Shown piece by piece: positions 1 through 3,734 of a DNA stretch of 5,115 nucleotides. The stretch lies in contig DMSR01000278.1 in the NCBI GenBank assembly GCA_003457145.1, positions 1 to 5,115 on the forward strand, given 5' to 3'. How positions within the stretch are numbered: position 1 is the stretch's first letter; each line of letters opens with the position of its first letter. Both the position numbers and the translations under genes were made by a program. The DNA comes from Bacillus sp. (in: firmicutes) (GTDB lineage: Bacteria > Bacillota > Bacilli > Bacillales > Cytobacillaceae). The notes under the pieces are model-generated. The model ran no database searches. It was not told the DNA's origin and saw only the letters and a program-made list of their open reading frames with translations.

Positions 1-1
1 T

Positions 2-394
2 GCAGCCTGGAATGTAGTTGAAACAGTACAGAAAATCTGGATCTATCTTTTTATTGGAATTGGACTTGGGGCGTTTATTCATGGATTTGCACCAGAGGAT
101 CTATTGGTCAAATACGCAGGTGAAGGCAATATATTTGCGGTTCCGGTTGCAACAGCCCTGGGAATTCCCCTGTATTCTAATGCCGTTGGATCACTCCCAA
201 TCATTGAAGCGTTAATGAATAAGGGAGTAGCCGCAGGGACAGCACTCTCCTTCATGATGGCAATCACTGCTTTATCGCTGCCCGAGATGATTCTGCTTCG
301 GAAAGTCATTAAGCCAAAGCTGATCGGAGTATTTGCCGGCGTTGTTGCAATCGGAATTATTCTGATTGGTTATGGATTCAATGCAATAGTATAA
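2..394 (+). CDS. UPF0718/ArsP-type membrane permease, C-terminal part (5' truncated by window edge)
   Basis: The frame is open from the first bases to a TAA at 392-394, giving 130 residues with no start, so the N-terminal part lies outside the window. Four hydrophobic stretches are visible, at about residues 12-29, 44-65, 76-99 and 107-126. The segment around residues 54-104 carries the pattern I associate with the DUF318/UPF0718 (PF03773, YraQ/ArsP) permeases: GIPLYSNAVGSLP, then a Gly/Ala-rich turn, then LSLPEMILLRKVIKPKL. Some members of this family export trivalent organoarsenicals (ArsP of Campylobacter). The visible part contains no cysteine. It lies 12 nt upstream of a small CxxC thioredoxin-fold gene, so the two are probably cotranscribed. 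The family call is firm. The substrate is not, and the arsenic link rests on the neighbouring ars operon. Confidence 0.85.
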   Translation, partial: AAWNVVETVQKIWIYLFIGIGLGAFIHGFAPEDLLVKYAGEGNIFAVPVATALGIPLYSNAVGSLPIIEALMNKGVAAGTALSFMMAITALSLPEMILLRKVIKPKLIGVFAGVVAIGIILIGYGFNAIV

Positions 395-400
395 GGAGGA
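393..400 (+). promoter_or_regulatory. Ribosome binding site of the small thioredoxin-fold gene
   Basis: AAGGAGGA overlaps the stop codon of the permease and lies 6 nt before the ATG at 407. This near-consensus site sets the start and suggests translational coupling of the pair. Confidence 0.8.
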
Positions 401-406
401 AATAAA

Positions 407-637
407 ATGATTATTAAAGTATTGGGAACTGGATGCAAAAAATGCAAGGAGCTTGAGAAAAACACAATTGCAGCGTTGAATGAATTAAATATAGAGGCAA
501 AAGTGGAGAAAGTTGAAGAAATAAAGGAAATCATGAAATACAAAGTCATGAGTACGCCAGCACTTGTGATTGATGAAAGAGTCGTTTCTACTGGGAAATT
601 GTTAACAGTGAACGAGTTAAAAAAGATTCTTGTATAG
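407..637 (+). CDS. Small redox-active disulfide protein, thioredoxin fold (MTH895/thioredoxin_3 family)
   Basis: This 76-residue cytosolic protein has the compact beta-alpha-beta-alpha-beta-beta-alpha layout of the minimal thioredoxins (TIGR00412/PF13192 type). The redox motif G-T-G-C-K-K-C-K has Cys10 and Cys13 at the start of helix 1. Pro51, in V-M-S-T-P-A-L-V, occupies the cis-proline position beside the active site. The conserved tail has a Gly (residue 63), then a helix. Length and motif spacing fit the family. It follows the permease by 12 nt and is followed by a terminator, so it is the last gene of that transcript. Such proteins are often encoded next to UPF0718 permeases and ArsR regulators. 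A role in reducing or presenting a thiol-reactive substrate to the permease is inference. It is too short and divergent to be called the housekeeping TrxA. Confidence 0.85.
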   Translation: MIIKVLGTGCKKCKELEKNTIAALNELNIEAKVEKVEEIKEIMKYKVMSTPALVIDERVVSTGKLLTVNELKKILV

Positions 638-648
638 GAGCACTGGAC

Positions 649-679
649 AAAGGACATGGATTGTAACCATGTTCTTTTT
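649..679 (+). terminator. Rho-independent terminator after the permease/redox pair
   Basis: An 11-bp stem (649-659 with 667-677, one G-U pair) closes a 7-nt loop (ATTGTAA). The 3' arm ends in a T run (675-679), and further T-rich sequence follows at 685-696. It starts 12 nt after the stop codon of the thioredoxin-fold gene. It separates that transcript from the arsR transcript, which has its own promoter. Confidence 0.8.
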
Positions 680-692
680 CAATGCTTTTTTG

Positions 693-742
693 TTTTGCCA
701 TTTCACTAATTTCTAAAAACAGCTTCATTAGTAATGCCAAAA
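693..742. repeat. Imperfect inverted repeat in the spacer before arsR
   Basis: The left arm at 693-710 and the right arm at 727-742 pair over 15 bp, with a 2-nt bulge (703-704) and one mismatch (698/737). The loop is 16 nt. The outer arms are TTTTG and CAAAA, and the inner arms are ACTAAT and ATTAGT. There is no T tract after the right arm, so it is not a standard terminator. Its role is unknown; it may be a relic or a binding site. From 743 to about 830 I see only AT-rich sequence with no gene. Confidence 0.45.
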
Positions 743-830
743 TCTTTGAAGAAGCAGAATTTAGTAAAGTCAGATACTTTTGTATATCATAAGCGTATCT
801 TTATTTACAATAACTTAATAATTATATCCC

Positions 831-859
831 TTGAACACATAAGCAGATTATTATATGAT
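831..859 (+). promoter_or_regulatory. Sigma-A-type promoter of the arsRBC operon
   Basis: The -35 box TTGAAC (831-836) and the -10 box TATGAT (854-859) are separated by exactly 17 bp. Both boxes differ from consensus at one or two positions. Transcription would start near 866, giving a leader of about 17 nt before the arsR ATG. This is the best promoter match in the window, and it follows the terminator of the upstream unit. Confidence 0.75.
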
Positions 860-862
860 AAT
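847..862. promoter_or_regulatory. Probable ArsR operator overlapping the -10 box
   Basis: The 16-bp sequence ATTATTATATGATAAT is palindromic except for one base pair (852/857). It covers the whole -10 element and part of the spacer. AT-rich dyads over the core promoter are typical binding sites of ArsR/SmtB repressors. Binding here would block RNA polymerase, which fits autoregulation by the ArsR encoded 21 nt downstream. The assignment is inferred from symmetry and position. Confidence 0.65.
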
Positions 863-871
863 ACCGTGATT

Positions 872-877
872 GGAGGT
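872..877 (+). promoter_or_regulatory. Ribosome binding site of arsR
   Basis: GGAGGT lies 5 nt before the ATG at 883. It supports that start and leaves almost no untranslated leader beyond the operator. Confidence 0.75.
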
Positions 878-882
878 AGAGT

Positions 883-1230
883 ATGATAATCAAACAAAGC
901 ATTGAAATTGAACAGGCTGCTGCTGTTTTGAAGCTGCTCGGTGACAAGACTCGCTTAACAATGATGCGGATTTTAGCTGAACAGGATTGCTGTGTGTGTG
1001 AATTCGTGGCAATGTTTGACACGAGTCAGCCTGCGATCAGCCAGCATATCCGAAAATTGAAGGATGCCGGACTGGTGAAGGAGAGCAGAAGGGGACAGTG
1101 GATTTTTTACTCGCTTAACCAGCAGTATGAGCATGTTGAGTTTGTCCAAATGCTCTTGAACGCTCTGCCTAGCCAGGAAGAAAAATTAACAGAACTTGAA
1201 AGGCAAGGAAAAAGGATTTCTTGTGAGTAA
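883..1230 (+). CDS. arsR: ArsR-family arsenite-responsive transcriptional repressor
   Basis: This 115-residue winged-helix DNA-binding protein acts as a homodimer that leaves the operator when As(III) or Sb(III) binds. The N-terminal helix contains LKLLGDKTRLTMMRIL (residues 16-31), the usual ArsR entry motif. Residues 35-41, DCCVCEF, form the metal-sensing segment at the start of the recognition domain; Cys37 and Cys39 match the CxC of classical ArsR. Residues 48-65, SQPAISQHIRKLKDAGLV, are the helix-turn-helix recognition region, followed by a wing (residues 66-78, with RRGQWIFYSL). An extra Cys36 sits beside the motif, and Cys114 is next to the C-terminus. Position 42, where R773 ArsR has its third Cys, is Val. 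It is the first gene of the operon, with a palindrome over its promoter, so negative autoregulation is likely. arsB follows after 15 nt. A CadC/SmtB metal sensor is less likely given the CVC motif and the ars neighbours. Confidence 0.95.
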   Translation: MIIKQSIEIEQAAAVLKLLGDKTRLTMMRILAEQDCCVCEFVAMFDTSQPAISQHIRKLKDAGLVKESRRGQWIFYSLNQQYEHVEFVQMLLNALPSQEEKLTELERQGKRISCE

Positions 1231-1231
1231 T

Positions 1232-1237
1232 GGAGGT
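1232..1237 (+). promoter_or_regulatory. Ribosome binding site that fixes the TTG start of arsB
   Basis: GGAGGT directly follows the arsR stop (1228-1230) and lies 8 nt before TTG 1246. arsR and arsB share the same reading frame, and the only codons between the stop and 1246 are TGG AGG TGT TTC GAT. TTG 1246 is therefore the first usable start. Confidence 0.8.
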
Positions 1238-1245
1238 GTTTCGAT

Positions 1246-2544
1246 TTGTCATTTTCGGTTATCATAGCTTCACTTATTTTTCTAGTGACGCTAACGCTGG
1301 TCATCTGGCAGCCTAAGGGTCTTGGGATTGGCTGGTCTGCCGTTGGCGGAGCGATCTTAGCATTATTATTTGGGGTAGTTTCGTTTCAGGATGTTATCGA
1401 TGTAACAGGCATCGTCTGGAATGCGACACTTGCGTTTATTGCCATTATCATCATTTCACTTATTTTAGACGAAATTGGATTCTTTGAATGGTCCGCACTG
1501 CATATGGCGAGAGCCGCAAAGGGAAATGGAATCAAGATGTTTGTCTATGTTTCCCTGTTAGGTGCAGGCGTGGCAGCATTATTTGCGAATGATGGAGCAG
1601 CACTTATTTTAACTCCGATCGTCCTCGCGATGGTGCGAAACTTAAAATTCGAGGAAAAAATGGTCTTTCCATTCATCATGGCCAGTGGATTCATAGCCGA
1701 CACGACTTCACTGCCACTTGTAGTGAGCAACCTTGTCAATATCGTATCGGCTGACTTTTTTGATATTGGATTTGTTGAATATGCTTCAAGGATGATTGTG
1801 CCGAATTTCTTCTCATTGGGTGCAAGTATCCTGGTTCTATATTTATTTTTCCGTAAAAGCATTCCGAGGAAGTACGAAATGTCCGATTTGAAAAAACCGG
1901 CTGAAGCGATCAAGGATTTGAAGATGTTCCGTTTGTCTTGGCTGGTTCTTGGAATTTTGCTGGTCGGGTATTTTACGAGTGAATTCCTGAACATCCCGGT
2001 TTCAATCATTGCTGGAATTGTAGCGATTTTCTTCCTGATGATGGCAAGAAGGAGCCCGGCCGTTCATACTTCTACTGTTATCAAAGGCGCACCGTGGGCA
2101 ATCGTATTTTTCTCGATTGGCATGTACGTCGTTGTGTATGGTCTTCGGAATGTCGGACTGACCAGTATCTTGGCGGATGTCATTCAGCTAACCGCTGACC
2201 AGGGCTTGTTTGCGGCAACAATTGGAATGGGATTTATCGCGGCGATTTTATCTTCAGTCATGAACAATATGCCAACCGTCATGATCGATGCATTGGCAAT
2301 TGCGGATACGAACACGACCGGGGTTACCCGCGAAGCGCTGATTTATGCGAATATCATTGGATCAGATTTAGGACCGAAAATCACCCCAATCGGTTCACTC
2401 GCAACATTACTGTGGCTGCACGTCCTTTCATTGAAAGGCGTCAAAATCTCCTGGGGCACCTATTTTAAAACTGGAATCATTTTAACCATTCCTACACTGT
2501 TCATCACTTTAGTAGGTCTATATATTTGGTTGTTAATTATCTAA
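1246..2544 (+). CDS. arsB: Arsenite/antimonite efflux carrier ArsB
   Basis: This 432-residue integral membrane protein is very close in length to plasmid ArsB proteins (about 429). It is hydrophobic throughout, consistent with the 10-12 membrane helices of the ArsB/NhaD (ion transporter) superfamily. Conserved patches include [12 protein letters not shown] (113-124), [13 protein letters not shown] (151-163), MNNMPT (339-344) and [19 protein letters not shown] (372-390). The charged cytoplasmic loop around residues 203-228 separates the two halves. ArsB exports arsenite as a proton antiporter on its own, or with ArsA as an ATP-driven pump; arsA is present downstream, so the second mode is possible here. 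There are no cysteines, so transport cannot depend on a Cys thiolate in the carrier. It differs from the unrelated Acr3 family, which lacks these motifs. The start is a TTG, and arsC follows after 17 nt. Confidence 0.96.
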   Translation: MSFSVIIASLIFLVTLTLVIWQPKGLGIGWSAVGGAILALLFGVVSFQDVIDVTGIVWNATLAFIAIIIISLILDEIGFFEWSALHMARAAKGNGIKMFVYVSLLGAGVAALFANDGAALILTPIVLAMVRNLKFEEKMVFPFIMASGFIADTTSLPLVVSNLVNIVSADFFDIGFVEYASRMIVPNFFSLGASILVLYLFFRKSIPRKYEMSDLKKPAEAIKDLKMFRLSWLVLGILLVGYFTSEFLNIPVSIIAGIVAIFFLMMARRSPAVHTSTVIKGAPWAIVFFSIGMYVVVYGLRNVGLTSILADVIQLTADQGLFAATIGMGFIAAILSSVMNNMPTVMIDALAIADTNTTGVTREALIYANIIGSDLGPKITPIGSLATLLWLHVLSLKGVKISWGTYFKTGIILTIPTLFITLVGLYIWLLII

Positions 2545-2545
2545 T

Positions 2546-2552
2546 AAGGGAG
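2546..2552 (+). promoter_or_regulatory. Ribosome binding site of arsC
   Basis: AAGGGAG lies just after the arsB stop and 9 nt before the ATG at 2562. It is weaker than the AGGAGG sites of arsD and arsA. Confidence 0.65.
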
Positions 2553-2561
2553 CTAATCTAA

Positions 2562-2984
2562 ATGACAAATAAAAAAACAATCTACTTCTTATGTACTGGA
2601 AATTCATGCAGAAGCCAAATGGCTGAAGGGTGGGCGAAAAAACACTTAGGCGATGAGTGGGAAGTGAAGAGCGCCGGTCTTGAAGCGCACGGTTTGAACC
2701 CTAACGCAATCAAGGCTATGAACGAAGTGGGAATTGATATTACCAGTCATACATCTGATGTAATTGACCCTGAAATCCTGAACAATTCTGACCTTGTTGT
2801 CACACTTTGCGGCCATGCCGATGAGCATTGCCCAGTGACACCGCCACACGTAAGACGCGAGCACTGGGGTTTTGATGATCCGGCAAAGGCTGAGGGAACG
2901 GAAGAAGAAAAGTGGGCTGTATTCCAGCGAGTACGCGACCAAATCAGCGATCGTATCAAAACTTTTGCTGAGACTGGGAAATAA
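2562..2984 (+). CDS. arsC: Arsenate reductase, thioredoxin-coupled (low-molecular-weight phosphatase fold)
   Basis: This 140-residue cytosolic enzyme reduces arsenate to arsenite with electrons from thioredoxin. The phosphatase-like anion loop C-T-G-N-S-C-R-S spans residues 11-18, with nucleophile Cys11 and Arg17. The two redox cysteines that relay the disulfide are Cys83 (in [10 protein letters not shown]) and Cys90. Asp106 in W-G-F-D-D-P is the expected general acid. All three cysteines and their spacing match Bacillus subtilis and Staphylococcus ArsC, where they are 10, 82 and 89, one residue earlier. The motif [15 protein letters not shown] (47-61) is also typical. This is not the glutaredoxin-linked E. 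coli type. It is cotranscribed with arsB upstream. A 207-nt spacer with a terminator-like hairpin separates it from arsD. The gene is complete and shows no damage. Confidence 0.97.
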   Translation: MTNKKTIYFLCTGNSCRSQMAEGWAKKHLGDEWEVKSAGLEAHGLNPNAIKAMNEVGIDITSHTSDVIDPEILNNSDLVVTLCGHADEHCPVTPPHVRREHWGFDDPAKAEGTEEEKWAVFQRVRDQISDRIKTFAETGK

Positions 2985-3081
2985 TGAGGCTCATTTCGTA
3001 AACTGTAGCTTTCACGCCCGATCGGATTAATTGGAATAAGGAAGATTTCGAAAAGAATCTAAACCCAAGTAATGCGAGTAT

Positions 3082-3109
3082 AAGGCTTATCCGAATAGCA
3101 GCAGTCAAT
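3082..3109 (+). repeat. 28-nt direct repeat, copy A (arsC-arsD spacer)
   Basis: This segment matches 3666-3693 at 25 of 28 positions; the core TTATCCGAATAG (3087-3098) is identical. Weaker similarity continues on the 3' side to about 3128 (CAG..TTAA.A). The copies lie on either side of arsD, in the same orientation, 584 nt apart. It lies outside the coding genes and its function is unknown. The rest of this spacer (2985-3191) has a palindrome CCGATCGG at 3018-3025, a short hairpin at 3043-3060 and a terminator-like hairpin, but no convincing promoter. Confidence 0.7.
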
Positions 3110-3133
3110 CGAACAGCCAGAATTAAAATGAGC

Positions 3134-3160
3134 AGCCAAGGGGATGAACTCTTGGCTTTT
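3134..3160 (+). terminator. Terminator-like hairpin between arsC and arsD
   Basis: A 9-bp stem (3134-3142 with 3149-3157, one G-U pair; core AGCCAAG/CTTGGCT) has a 6-nt loop. It is followed by TTT and the T-rich stretch ATCTTGATTTATCTTT. The U tract is interrupted, so it may act as a leaky terminator that lowers arsD-arsA expression relative to arsRBC. It ends 17 nt before the arsD ribosome binding site. Confidence 0.6.
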
Positions 3161-3176
3161 ATCTTGATTTATCTTT

Positions 3177-3185
3177 AAGGAGGAT
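3177..3185 (+). promoter_or_regulatory. Ribosome binding site of arsD
   Basis: AAGGAGGAT is close to the full anti-Shine-Dalgarno complement and sits 6 nt before the ATG at 3192. Strong initiation is expected despite the upstream hairpin. Confidence 0.8.
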
Positions 3186-3191
3186 AATCGA

Positions 3192-3539
3192 ATGAAAACC
3201 ATTAAGATTTTTGATCCAGCTATGTGCTGTCCAACCGGAGTGTGTGGTCCGAGTGTGGATCCTGAGTTAACCAGAGTTGCATCAACGATTTTTCTTCTGG
3301 AGAAAAAAGGCTTTTCGATCGACCGTTACAATCTAGGGAATGATCCCTCAGCCTTTGTAGAGAATCTAGAAGTCAATCGCTGCTTGCATGAAAAAGGGAC
3401 GGAAGCCCTGCCGCTTGTCATGGTCGACGGGAAAGTTGAGAAAGTGGGAAGCTATCCATCCAATCAAGAATTCGCTAATTGGCTCGGAGTGGATGTAAAG
3501 GAGCTTTCACCGGAAAAGCCGCGCAATCAGCTGCTTTAA
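3192..3539 (+). CDS. arsD: ArsD arsenite metallochaperone
   Basis: This 115-residue cytosolic protein with a thioredoxin-like fold binds As(III) and hands it to ArsA, raising the pump's affinity for arsenite. The N-terminus KIFDPAMCCPTGVCGPSVDP (5-24) is the ArsD signature. Cys12, Cys13 and Cys18 are the three ligands shown to be needed for chaperone activity in R773 ArsD. Further family features are the YNLGNDPSAFVEN segment (46-58), ALPLVMVDG (72-80) and GSYPSNQEFANWLG (86-99). The C-terminal vicinal cysteine pairs of R773 ArsD (112-113 and 119-120) are absent; the tail ends PRNQLL. One more cysteine, Cys64, lies in VNRCLHEKG. It precedes arsA, its partner, by 195 nt, and is bracketed by a direct repeat. 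The gene is complete. Confidence 0.96.
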   Translation: MKTIKIFDPAMCCPTGVCGPSVDPELTRVASTIFLLEKKGFSIDRYNLGNDPSAFVENLEVNRCLHEKGTEALPLVMVDGKVEKVGSYPSNQEFANWLGVDVKELSPEKPRNQLL

Positions 3540-3547
3540 TACTTAAA

Positions 3548-3570
3548 CTTTGTTGCTATAGCAATCAAAG
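3548..3570 (+). other. Small hairpin just after arsD
   Basis: CTTTG-TTGC-TATA-GCAA-T-CAAAG forms a 9-bp stem with one bulged T (3565) and a 4-nt loop, starting 8 nt after the arsD stop. No T tract follows (TAAAAATC), so it is not a typical terminator. It could mark or protect a 3' end inside a polycistronic mRNA. Confidence 0.45.
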
Positions 3571-3607
3571 TAAAAATCAGCTTCTGGATTTTTATGATTT
3601 CTTCTGA

Positions 3608-3652
3608 CTTCTTGTTTCAGCAACTTCTCGAAAAAGCCCTGGAGACAAGAAG
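3608..3652 (+). other. Stem-loop in the arsD-arsA spacer
   Basis: CTTCTTGTTTC (3608-3618) pairs with GAGACAAGAAG (3642-3652) over 11 bp with one G-U pair, and the loop is 23 nt. No U tract follows. Together with the hairpin at 3548-3570 it makes this spacer unusually structured for a short intergenic region. Its role is unknown. Confidence 0.5.
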
Positions 3653-3665
3653 ATTACCGGGTGGA

Positions 3666-3693
3666 AAGGATTATCCGAATAGGAGCAATCAAT
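3666..3693 (+). repeat. 28-nt direct repeat, copy B (arsD-arsA spacer)
   Basis: Same element as 3082-3109, with differences at three positions (3670, 3683 and 3688). It ends 23 nt before the arsA ribosome binding site. Copy A ends 67 nt before the arsD site. Both copies therefore sit in the leader of the next gene, and together they bracket arsD. Confidence 0.7.
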
Positions 3694-3716
3694 ACAAAAT
3701 CAGTCTTAATACATAA

Positions 3717-3724
3717 AAAGGAGG
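3717..3724 (+). promoter_or_regulatory. Ribosome binding site that favours the TTG start of arsA
   Basis: AAAGGAGG matches the anti-Shine-Dalgarno sequence very well. It lies 10 nt before TTG 3735 but only 1 nt before the in-frame ATG at 3726, which is too close for initiation. The TTG start is preferred for this reason. Confidence 0.65.
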
Positions 3725-3734
3725 AATGGAGCCT

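Noticed and set aside
18..215. 65-codon + strand frame overlapping the permease end
   Set aside because: It runs in a different frame across conserved permease coding sequence, has no ribosome binding site and shows no recognisable motif.
772..800. AGATAC/GTATCT dyad as a second ArsR operator
   Set aside because: Only 6 bp pair across a 17-nt gap. It has no -35/-10 pair around it and does not resemble the 847-862 palindrome.
1545..2009. 154-codon minus-strand open frame within arsB
   Set aside because: It lies wholly antisense to a well-conserved carrier gene. It has no clear domain and is a shadow of the coding frame, as are the other minus-strand frames in this window.
3002..3178. Stop-free stretch of about 58 codons in the arsC-arsD spacer
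   Set aside because: There is no start codon near its beginning and no ribosome binding site. It crosses the terminator-like hairpin, and the peptide resembles nothing I recognise.
3594..3716. 40-codon ATG reading frame in the arsD-arsA spacer, with a YPN.S.Q pattern also readable at repeat copy A
   Set aside because: It has no Shine-Dalgarno sequence and overlaps the stem-loop and the repeat. The shared residues come from the DNA repeat. A relic of the ArsD C-terminus (SYPSNQ) was considered, but the match is too weak.
3726..3728. ATG 3726 as the arsA start
   Set aside because: It is only 1 nt after GGAGG, too close for normal initiation. TTG 3735 at 10 nt spacing is more plausible, though not proven.
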